Source: an uncultured Oscillospiraceae bacterium (GTDB taxonomy: Bacteria; Bacillota_A; Clostridia; Oscillospirales; Oscillospiraceae). Taken from it: 6,084 nt of DNA. Location: NCBI GenBank assembly GCA_910579155.1, contig CAJTTS010000158.1, positions 1 to 6,084 on the forward strand, given 5' to 3'. The translations under genes were made by a program, and so were the position numbers. Under the pieces are notes generated by a model. That model saw only the letters and a program-made list of their open reading frames with translations. It was not told the DNA's origin and ran no database searches. This document shows positions 1 through 5,578 of this stretch, in pieces; position 1 is the stretch's first letter; each line of letters starts with the position of its first letter.

Positions 1-1414
1 GGGCCTGCCCGTCCAGGGTGATGGTGTCATAGTCCCCGGCTTGCAGCAGCTCCAAACGGCTGTTGTAGGCCATGTTCACCGTTCCTACCGCCTGGGCAAC
101 GGATACAGCACCCGGGGCGTTCGGCTCCTGGGCGAAGAACAGGCCGAAAGGAGAATTGGCAATGGCGGCAATTACCACGACTACCACCAGGGCCAGCAGC
201 AGGATACTGCCGCCGATGATGCTTGCCAGGGCACTGATAAGAGCGGAAGCCGCCTTTGTCACGGCAACCGCCGCTTTTTTCAGGACCACGGCTGCGGTTT
301 TGGCCGCTTTCCCCGCCTGTTGTACGGCCCGCTGGGTCATACGTCGCTGGACGTTCTGCCGGATGCCCCGGACAGGCCGGGAGACGGCGGACTTGATTGG
401 GGCGCGTGCGGCTTTGGGAGCGGAAACGCCCTTTCGGTAGAGGGCTCCCCGGATTTTGGGGGCGTTGCCCTTGGCGCTGGCTCCTGTGCGCGGGAGCATA
501 CCCCGGCCCGTACTGCGGATAGAGTTCAAAGCGCCGGGGGCCTTGCCCTGGGCGGGGGTTCCCGGCTGTTGTGACAGGCTGCGCCGGGGCTTTCCAACTG
601 CCTGACGGCGGGCCTCCCGCTTCAATCGGGCGGAACTGCCGGGGGCTGCCGGGGAGCTGGCTGGCTTGGCGGCGGCGCTGCTATTCCTGCGGATGGAGCG
701 CGGCCCCACGCCTGGCTGTTTTCCAGCCGGGTGGTTGGAAGAACCTGCTGCTGTTGGCACTGGTTTCCCGTTGGAGGATGGAATGGATCGGATTGATTTG
801 ATGGATGGGATAGATTGATTCGGGAGAGAAGAAGGTTTTTCTTTGATACTGCGAGCGGTGGCCCCGGCCCGCTGCTCTTTCAGCCTGACGGCGGGGCGCT
901 CCTTGATCCGCATGGTGCGGGTGGGCGCATCTGCTGGCGCGGCGGCAGTTGGCGCGGAGTGCTCCGCAGGGGGCGCTGGCGGACGCTGTCCCTTCACCTG
1001 GGCAGCCCGTTCCTTTGGTGAGGGGTCCGCAGGCTGGCGGGGACTGGCCTTGATTTGGCGGGGCGGCGGGCTTTCGCCCTCTGGGGCGGGTGCCGGGGCA
1101 TCCACGGGGGCCGGGGCCTCCGGCACATCCCTGGGCCGCTCCTTGATCCGCCGGTCCGGCTGGCGGTCGGAACGGGGCCGCTCGTGGGTCAGCAGCTCGT
1201 CCACGGCCCAGCTCCCGGCCCCCTCCATCTGATCGACGGCCTGGGCCTCGGCGCTGCCGCTCTCCGGCTGGCGCTGGTCGAGCTGCTGGACGTATTTATC
1301 CTTCAGGAGCTTGGCCGCCTGCTTCGCGGAAATAGCGGGCTGGGACCGGGCGGCAGCTTTCCCGGCGCTCTTTTTCGTTTTTGCCCCTTTGGGCTTTTCC
1401 TTGGGTAACGGCAT
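1..1414 (-). CDS. CD1108-family mobile element protein (NlpC/P60-type cell-wall protein), N-terminal part
   Basis: This frame is open from an ATG at 1414 to the window edge, giving 471 complete codons without a stop. A strong ribosome site, AAAAAGGGGG, lies 6 bases upstream. Residues 1-370 are basic and rich in Pro, Ala, Arg and Lys, with recurring IKERP/IKEKP-like motifs at about residues 90, 170 and 190. An Ala/Lys-rich helix follows at about 372-395, then one hydrophobic segment at about 398-420 containing LALVVVVVIAAIA. After the membrane segment the sequence reads FFAQEPNAPGAVSVAQAV, which I recognise from ICE proteins that carry lysozyme-like and NlpC/P60 domains further on. Those catalytic domains are outside the window, so enzymatic function is inferred from family and position just after VirB4. 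The expected role is local peptidoglycan opening for the mating channel, with the basic region in the cytoplasm. The gene is divergent from the plus-strand gene at 1514, with 99 bp between the starts. Confidence 0.85.
   Translation of the reverse strand, partial: MPLPKEKPKGAKTKKSAGKAAARSQPAISAKQAAKLLKDKYVQQLDQRQPESGSAEAQAVDQMEGAGSWAVDELLTHERPRSDRQPDRRIKERPRDVPEAPAPVDAPAPAPEGESPPPRQIKASPRQPADPSPKERAAQVKGQRPPAPPAEHSAPTAAAPADAPTRTMRIKERPAVRLKEQRAGATARSIKEKPSSLPNQSIPSIKSIRSIPSSNGKPVPTAAGSSNHPAGKQPGVGPRSIRRNSSAAAKPASSPAAPGSSARLKREARRQAVGKPRRSLSQQPGTPAQGKAPGALNSIRSTGRGMLPRTGASAKGNAPKIRGALYRKGVSAPKAARAPIKSAVSRPVRGIRQNVQRRMTQRAVQQAGKAAKTAAVVLKKAAVAVTKAASALISALASIIGGSILLLALVVVVVIAAIANSPFGLFFAQEPNAPGAVSVAQAVGTVNMAYNSRLELLQAGDYDTITLDGQA
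775..820 (+). repeat. GAT-rich low-complexity tract inside the CD1108-like gene
   Basis: About 46 bases are built from imperfect GAT/GATT/GGAT units, in a stretch clearly poorer in G+C than the flanking gene. Read on the minus strand in the coding frame it gives the Ile/Ser/Pro-rich segment SIPSIKSIRSIPSS at about residues 201-214. The reading frame stays open. It may have grown by slippage, and its length may differ between related elements. Confidence 0.5.
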
Positions 1415-1462
1415 GATATTCCCCCTTTTTACAAAATAACACTCCCGGTATGAAAATTGAGA

Positions 1463-1491
1463 TATACAAAACGGTGCGGCCATGGTAGAAT
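1463..1491 (+). promoter_or_regulatory. Promoter of the plus-strand orphan gene
   Basis: TATACA at 1463-1468 matches the -35 consensus at 4 of 6 positions, and TAGAAT at 1486-1491 matches the -10 at 5 of 6. The spacer is 17 bases, and TGG just before the -10 makes it an extended -10. Transcription would begin near 1498, leaving a leader of about 15 bases that contains the ribosome site at 1501-1509. This fits a TTG start at 1514. It is a pattern match only. Confidence 0.5.
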
Positions 1492-1500
1492 GTGGACAAT

Positions 1501-1509
1501 GGGGGTGAT
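1501..1509 (+). promoter_or_regulatory. Ribosome binding site that decides the TTG start
   Basis: GGGGGTGAT differs by one base from GGAGGTGAT, the extended Shine-Dalgarno complement of 16S rRNA. The stretch GGGGGT ends 7 bases before TTG at 1514. The next in-frame ATGs at 1532 and 1535 lie more than 20 bases downstream, too far for this site. Confidence 0.6.
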
Positions 1510-1513
1510 TCTG

Positions 1514-2083
1514 TTGGGCCTTACTCTTGAAATGATGGTGTCGGAAACTTCCTTTGCCCACAGGCTGGAAAAACAGATGGACTTTGACTGGCTGATAAAC
1601 CAGGTAAAGCCCTATTTCCCGGATGCCCAGGACAGGACCGCCGCGCCGGTCCGTGCGCTCTGCCTTATTCTGCTGGAGCACCTGGAACCCTACGGCCTGC
1701 GCTGTGCGGACAAGCCCTTCCTGGCCTCGGTCTACGACAACTGGCGGGACAACAACGCCTATATGTGGCTGCTGCAAGGGGTCCCCAGGGATATTCCGGC
1801 CTATCAAGCACTCTCTGATTTCGAGGATATTCCAGCCTTTGCGGATATTGTATATCCCGTCGCTGATATGCTCCCGCCGGAAGTGCTGCGGGAAATGCTG
1901 GCCCATGTCCTAACCAACTGCGCGGCCAGCCGTATCGCGGCGGAATATCCAGACCAGCCGCTATATTACATGAACAGCTTCTCGAACAAGGAGCAGGCCG
2001 TTGAAGTAGAACGGCTGGCCTGTGAATATGCAGAGCAGTTTTATCAGGAGATAACTGCGTGCCGGGAGTTGGCAGACCAATAG
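1514..2083 (+). CDS. Unrecognised accessory protein, 189 residues
   Basis: I do not recognise this protein. With the TTG start at 1514 it has 189 residues. It is rich in acidic and aromatic residues, has no convincing membrane segment, and looks mainly alpha-helical and cytoplasmic. Recognisable stretches are FDWLINQVKPYFP near the N-terminus, WLLQGVPRDIPAYQAL in the middle, and an acidic helical C-terminus (QAVEVERLACEYAEQFYQEI). No Walker, nuclease, helix-turn-helix or zinc motif is visible. The start was chosen for the strong ribosome site and the promoter just upstream. An in-frame TTG at 1457 would add a basic then hydrophobic N-terminus resembling a signal peptide, but the -10 element lies inside that extension. 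The gene runs against the conjugation genes, between VirB4 and the CD1108-like gene, and converges on VirB4 with 74 bp between stops. It is most likely cargo of the element. That it is a real gene is well supported; its function is unknown. Confidence 0.75.
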   Translation: MGLTLEMMVSETSFAHRLEKQMDFDWLINQVKPYFPDAQDRTAAPVRALCLILLEHLEPYGLRCADKPFLASVYDNWRDNNAYMWLLQGVPRDIPAYQALSDFEDIPAFADIVYPVADMLPPEVLREMLAHVLTNCAASRIAAEYPDQPLYYMNSFSNKEQAVEVERLACEYAEQFYQEITACRELADQ

Positions 2084-2119
2084 AAAATCAGCCCTCCACC
2101 AGCAGCGGTGAAGGGCTGA
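2084..2119 (-). terminator. Rho-independent terminator after VirB4
   Basis: The arms 2088-2100 and 2107-2119 form a 13-bp stem with the 6-base loop AGCAGC (plus strand). Read on the minus strand, the stem is followed at once by TTTT (2087-2084), as expected for an intrinsic terminator of the VirB4 transcript. The single non-Watson-Crick position is a U-G pair in minus-strand RNA but a C-A mismatch in plus-strand RNA, which supports minus-strand use. The U tract is short, so termination may be partial. It lies just beyond the stop of the plus-strand gene at 1514-2083 and may also limit transcription arriving from that side. Confidence 0.6.
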
Positions 2120-2151
2120 TAATGCGTCTCAAATTGAGACGCATTTCGACA
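2116..2151. repeat. Palindromic repeat, copy A
   Basis: Two perfect 12-base arms, AATGCGTCTCAA at 2121-2132 and TTGAGACGCATT at 2134-2145, are separated by one base. TCGACA follows at 2146-2151 and CTGAT precedes at 2116-2120. The same element occurs at 4841-4875 in the same orientation: over the 31-base core 29 positions agree, and similarity continues into the preceding CTGA with one extra base here. This copy lies between the VirB4 stop and the terminator hairpin, whose outer arm it overlaps by four bases. It lacks a directly following T tract on either strand, so it is not a typical terminator. It could be a dimeric operator, a structured RNA element, or a small non-autonomous insertion. 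Confidence 0.85.
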
Positions 2152-2157
2152 GGATTT

Positions 2158-4488
2158 TTACTTGTCTCCAGGAGTGGTGGTCATCAATCGGTAAAGCTCG
2201 GTGTCCCTGGGGAACTCGTTGGCGAAGGGGACAATGGAGCCGCCCACGCGGATCAGGCCGTGGCCCGCATCGGCGCTGGTGATGTAGGACATTTGATTGG
2301 TGGAGATATTCAGCAGCTTGGCAAGCTCGGCCCGGTCGGTGGCCGCCTGGTTCAGCAGCACCAAAAACTCACTGTTGGCGAACATAAGCCGGGCGGTGTC
2401 GGAGCGCAGACATTCCTCCACATTCTGCGTGGCGGCGGTCATGGCGGCGGCGTACTTCCTGAACCGTTTCCAGCACTTATACAGGAATTGCGCGGAGTAG
2501 TAGTAGCGGAAGAACAAATACACCTCATCCACGAATACCCATGTGTACTTTCCGGCCAGCCGGTTTGCGGCCACGCGGTTCTGAATGGTCTCCAGGGTGA
2601 CGTTCAGCGCCGTGGGTTTGAGCTGCTCCCCCATTTCATAGAGGTCAAAGGAAATGATGCGGTTGGCAATATCCACATTGGTCTCATGGGCGAACATATT
2701 CAAGCTGCCCTCCACGAACAGCTCGGAGGCCAGGGCAAGCTCCTCCGCCTCCCGTTCCGGCTGACGCTTCAACTCGTTGCGCCAGTCGGAGAGGATCGGC
2801 TGCCGGGACTTGCCGCCGCTGGCAATCAGCTCATGGTAGACGCTGGCGGTACAACGGTCAATGATAGACTTGTGGAAGGCCCCTAACTGGCCCGCGCCCA
2901 TCTGCTGTTCGCAGATGCTCATAAGCAGCTCGGACTTCATAGCAACGGGGTTTTCGCCTGTGCCGTAGCCCCTGGTGATTTCCAGAGGGTTGATGTGGTG
3001 GGGGCTGTTAGGGGAAATCTCGATCACGGCCCCGCCCAGGGCGCGGGTCAGGTCCCCATATTCTCGCTCGGCGTCGATGATAATAATATCGTCGCTGGTG
3101 GACAGGGCGATGAAGGTAATGGCCTCCTTCATGCTGAAGGACTTGCCAGAGCCGGACACGCCCAGGATAAAACCGTGGGGGTTCAACAGGCGCTTGCGGT
3201 TGCAGATCAGAAGGTTTTTGCTGACGGCGTTGACGCCATAGTAAATGCCCCCGGCGTCCTGTATCTCCTGGACGCGGAAGGGCATGAGGACGGCGGCGCT
3301 CTCGGTGGTGAGGGTGCGGGTGGTCCTGACCCGGCGCAGGCCGTAGGGCAGGGCGGTGTTCAGCCCGTCCTCCTGCTGGTAGCGCAGGACGGAGAACTGG
3401 CAAAGGCTCTCGTTGCCGATGGCCTGCAAGGTCTCGGTGTCCGCGTCCAACTGCTCCAGCGTGTCGGCCATGTGGACCAGGGTGACATTGGCGAAGATCA
3501 TGCGCTGGTCGCGGGTGCTGAGGTCGTCCAGAAATTCCTTGTTCTCCGCCCGGAGCTGTTCCAGCTCATAGGGGACGGTGGCGGTGAAGTTGTTGTTGGC
3601 GTTCTGCTTCTGCTGCCAGCGGGTGATGTCGCTCTCCACGCCCAGGATACGGGCCTGCATTTCCTTCACGGCCTCGTTGGTGGGGATGGGGAGAATGTCA
3701 ATGGACAGCATGAGGTTCCGGGAGAAGTCGGACAGGTCGGTAATCATGCGGTCCTTGATGTAGCTGGCGTACTCCCGGAGGAACAGGACCCGGCCCACCT
3801 TGCCGCCCAGCTCGAAGTGGTCAGCCTTGAATTGCATCCCGTCCGGGGCGATGGCGTCCTTGAAATGGTGGCCCCGGCGCATGGCGGCGGAGAGGTCGAA
3901 CTGAAAATCCCGTTCCTCGCTGGGCCTGAAGAAGTCATGGAAGATCCGCAGGCGCTCATGGTTGTCCAGGGGCTTGGCTCCGCTGTCCAGCTTGCCGAAG
4001 CTCTTGGACAGGTCAATGTCCACCCGCTTGAAAAAGGTCCGGGCCTCGTCGATGTTCTTCCGGGCAACGGAGATCGTGATGTACTTATCCTGAATAAGAT
4101 TGTTGCTCTCCAGCGCCTTCTCGGTGAGGATGCCGTTGTACTCCTGGCGGTAGCGGTCCAGCTCGTCCCCCTTCATACGCATAAGGACACTATGCTGGAA
4201 GTCCGTACCGTTGAGACGGCGGTTATTGATGGTGATTTTAGCGGTGGCCCCGGTGGGCAGGCTGTTGAGTACGCCGCAGTAGGCCAGAAACATTTCCTGC
4301 TGGTCCTCATGGGACGCCACGGAGTAGTTGATGTCCGCAAACCGCCACGTCCGGCTGTACCGATTGCGGCCCGTCTGCCAGATGCCGTCCCGGAACACCC
4401 GCTGGATGGGAATGGACTGTTGTACGCTGCGGGGGATTTTGAACGGTTCCCGTTCGCTCTTGTTGGCGGCGGCCAGCGTTTTAATCAT
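2158..4488 (-). CDS. virB4: VirB4-type conjugative transfer ATPase (CD1110 family)
   Basis: This 776-residue protein is full length for the ICE VirB4 family. It is the cytoplasmic or membrane-associated ATPase that powers assembly of the type IV secretion channel and DNA transfer. The N-terminal half, about residues 20-400, is the VirB4/TrbE/CagE-like domain. The C-terminal RecA-like ATPase domain carries Walker A GVSGSGKS at 443-450, the motif IIIIDAEREYGDL at 468-480, Walker B WVFVDE at 650-655 with acidic residues D654 and E655, and TAATQNVEE at 684-692, where the Gln is expected to sense the nucleotide. Many relatives have DP where this protein has DA at 472-473, a mild departure. The ATG at 4488 overlaps the end of PrgI by 8 bases (ATGATTAA), with AAAAAGGGGG 9 bases upstream, so translation is probably coupled. 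The catalytic residues are all present and no frameshift is seen, so the enzyme should be active. Confidence 0.96.
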   Translation of the reverse strand: MIKTLAAANKSEREPFKIPRSVQQSIPIQRVFRDGIWQTGRNRYSRTWRFADINYSVASHEDQQEMFLAYCGVLNSLPTGATAKITINNRRLNGTDFQHSVLMRMKGDELDRYRQEYNGILTEKALESNNLIQDKYITISVARKNIDEARTFFKRVDIDLSKSFGKLDSGAKPLDNHERLRIFHDFFRPSEERDFQFDLSAAMRRGHHFKDAIAPDGMQFKADHFELGGKVGRVLFLREYASYIKDRMITDLSDFSRNLMLSIDILPIPTNEAVKEMQARILGVESDITRWQQKQNANNNFTATVPYELEQLRAENKEFLDDLSTRDQRMIFANVTLVHMADTLEQLDADTETLQAIGNESLCQFSVLRYQQEDGLNTALPYGLRRVRTTRTLTTESAAVLMPFRVQEIQDAGGIYYGVNAVSKNLLICNRKRLLNPHGFILGVSGSGKSFSMKEAITFIALSTSDDIIIIDAEREYGDLTRALGGAVIEISPNSPHHINPLEITRGYGTGENPVAMKSELLMSICEQQMGAGQLGAFHKSIIDRCTASVYHELIASGGKSRQPILSDWRNELKRQPEREAEELALASELFVEGSLNMFAHETNVDIANRIISFDLYEMGEQLKPTALNVTLETIQNRVAANRLAGKYTWVFVDEVYLFFRYYYSAQFLYKCWKRFRKYAAAMTAATQNVEECLRSDTARLMFANSEFLVLLNQAATDRAELAKLLNISTNQMSYITSADAGHGLIRVGGSIVPFANEFPRDTELYRLMTTTPGDK

Positions 4489-4825
4489 AGTCTTGTACCC
4501 CCTTTTTCGCCAGCGCCGCGCAGTAGAGGTTTTCCGATTGGAAAGCCCTAGGCCCGGCGCAGAGGAATTGAGATTTCAGATAGGCCCATACGAATTGCTC
4601 AAAGGTCATGCCGTTGTACTGGAAAAAGCCGGTGACGGCCACGGGAGCCGCCGCCACAATGCAGGCCCAGCTTGCGGTCTCCGGGCCGGTGATGGTTTTC
4701 AGAAGGAAGTACACGCCCACGGCCATGCCGACGGCCAGCACCGCGCAAACGAACTGCCGGACAGACAGGCCGAAGAAGATGGTCTCCTTATGCTGGCGTA
4801 CTTCCTTGGGGATTTTGATTTCCAT
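4481..4825 (-). CDS. PrgI-family membrane protein of the mating channel
   Basis: A small 114-residue protein starting MEIKIPKEVRQHKETIFFGL, typical of the PrgI family in Gram-positive conjugation systems. Two hydrophobic helices are visible at about residues 24-43 and 51-70. The C-terminal tail, about 71-114, includes YNGMTFEQFVWAYLKSQ and should face the cytoplasm. PrgI proteins are small inner-membrane channel subunits encoded just before VirB4, corresponding to VirB3 in position. The ribosome site AAGGAG is 7 bases before the ATG. The gene overlaps VirB4 by 8 bases. The VirB6-like gene, normally directly upstream, is separated from it here by an opposite-strand gene, and palindromic repeat copy B lies in its leader 16 bases before the start codon. 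I saw no strong minus-strand promoter between 4826 and 4913. Transcription may come through from VirB6 or from a weak local promoter. Confidence 0.93.
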   Translation of the reverse strand: MEIKIPKEVRQHKETIFFGLSVRQFVCAVLAVGMAVGVYFLLKTITGPETASWACIVAAAPVAVTGFFQYNGMTFEQFVWAYLKSQFLCAGPRAFQSENLYCAALAKKGVQDYD

Positions 4826-4840
4826 ATAGTCGCTCCTTTT

Positions 4841-4875
4841 CTGAAATGCGTCTCAACTTGAGACACATTTCGACA
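4841..4875. repeat. Palindromic repeat, copy B
   Basis: The arms AATGCGTCTCAA (4845-4856) and TTGAGACACATT (4858-4869) are separated by one base and followed by TCGACA (4870-4875), with CTGA before. This is the second copy of the element at 2116-2151, in the same orientation. It has one arm change (A for G), giving a C-A mismatch in plus-strand RNA but a U-G pair in minus-strand RNA. It lies in the gap between the divergent starts of PrgI (minus) and the zinc-finger gene (plus), immediately upstream of the PrgI ribosome site. TTGAGA in its right arm could serve as a -35 for the plus-strand gene with TATCAT at 4884-4889, but the 20-base spacer is too long to be convincing. A regulatory role for both genes is inference. 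Confidence 0.85.
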
Positions 4876-4913
4876 TTACTGCATATCATTTCGCTTGTGA
4901 GGAAGGATTTACT

Positions 4914-5573
4914 ATGGCTGCCAGGGGAAATTGTTACATCTGCGGGAAAGAACTCAGCAAAGCCGGAGTGAAAAAGCATTTGGCTGTGCATCAGCACAAT
5001 GGCTCGGAAGCCAGTGAGGAATGTGTCCTGCTCAAAATTGAAGGGGCTTATTATAAGGATTATTGGCTGTTCCTTGATATTCCTTCAACGGCGACACTGG
5101 ACAGCCTCGACCGCTTTCTGCGTGAAATATGGCTGGAGTGCTGTGGGCACATGAGCGCCTTTTTCGGAAAAGGCCATCAGGAGATTAAGAACAGCCGGAA
5201 ATTCAGCACGTTTGAGCCGGGAGAACAATTCCTGCATGAGTATGATTTTGGGGATACAACGGAGACGCTTATCACGGTGGCGGGCCATACACGCCGGGAG
5301 CCGCAAAAGGCGGCCGTCCGGCTTCTTGCCCGGAATATCCCGCCGTTGATCCCATGCTCAAGGTGCGGGGCGCCTGCGGCCTATGTCAGTACGGATAATA
5401 ACATCTATAAGCATAAGGAGCCGTTTCTCTGCAAAGCCTGTGCCCGTGAGAGTGAAATTGAGGATTTTTCTCTGCCTGTAACAAATTCCCCCCGGATAGG
5501 GATATGCGGCTACTGCGGCGATTTGGATGTCTATGCATTTGACTCGGAAAAATTCGCGCATAGAGAAAAATGA
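4914..5573 (+). CDS. pRiA4b ORF-3/IS1096-passenger-like protein with zinc-binding clusters
   Basis: This 219-residue protein resembles the plasmid pRiA4b ORF-3 family, also annotated as IS1096 passenger TnpR-like proteins, whose biochemical role is not established. The N-terminus has a C2H2-like finger: C7, C10, H22 and H26 or H28. The family core spans about residues 37-125 and includes YWLFLDIPSTATLDSLDRFL, IWLECCGH and the hallmark YDFGDTTE at 110-117. A four-Cys cluster follows (C148, C151, C173, C176), then a C-terminal CxxC (C198, C201). Despite the TnpR label no resolvase catalytic motif is visible, so it should not be called a recombinase. The ATG at 4914 has AGGAAGG 7 bases upstream. 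The gene is less G+C-rich by eye than the transfer genes and lies against them between VirB6 and PrgI, which suggests acquired cargo. Its stop is 5 bases from the VirB6 stop, with no terminator between. Confidence 0.85.
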   Translation: MAARGNCYICGKELSKAGVKKHLAVHQHNGSEASEECVLLKIEGAYYKDYWLFLDIPSTATLDSLDRFLREIWLECCGHMSAFFGKGHQEIKNSRKFSTFEPGEQFLHEYDFGDTTETLITVAGHTRREPQKAAVRLLARNIPPLIPCSRCGAPAAYVSTDNNIYKHKEPFLCKACARESEIEDFSLPVTNSPRIGICGYCGDLDVYAFDSEKFAHREK

Positions 5574-5578
5574 TGCTT

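Noticed and set aside
41..1408. Several overlapping plus-strand open frames in the left 1.4 kb
   Set aside because: They are shadows of the single uninterrupted minus-strand CD1108-like frame, which has a strong ribosome site, a membrane segment and recognisable family sequence.
1457..1513. Upstream TTG (1457) or ATG (1499) as start of the orphan gene, giving a signal-peptide-like N-terminus
   Set aside because: The promoter -10 at 1486-1491 lies inside this extension, transcription would begin near 1498, and the strong ribosome site at 1501-1509 fits TTG 1514. The longer form would also place a Glu in the hydrophobic stretch.
2116..2151. Palindrome as a simple intrinsic terminator
   Set aside because: No T tract follows directly on either strand, and a better terminator hairpin with TTTT lies next to it on the minus strand. 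The second copy is upstream of PrgI, not after a gene.
2059..2886. Plus-strand open frame of 275 codons overlapping the orphan gene end and the VirB4 C-terminus
   Set aside because: It runs through the terminator hairpin and the palindrome and is antisense to conserved VirB4 sequence, with no recognisable domain.
2995..4551. Long plus-strand open frame (518 codons) opposite VirB4
   Set aside because: It is antisense to a clear full-length VirB4 with intact Walker motifs. The Gly/Val/Gln/Leu-rich product looks like a reverse-frame artefact of G+C-rich codons and has no family signature.
2116..4875. The two palindromes as ends of an insertion sequence or a CRISPR array
   Set aside because: They are in direct orientation, flank ordinary PrgI and VirB4 genes with no transposase, show no evident target duplication, and are only two copies 2.7 kb apart.
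4914..5573. Calling the zinc-finger gene a resolvase because of the TnpR family label
   Set aside because: No serine- or tyrosine-recombinase catalytic motif is visible; the name comes only from its IS1096 passenger relatives.
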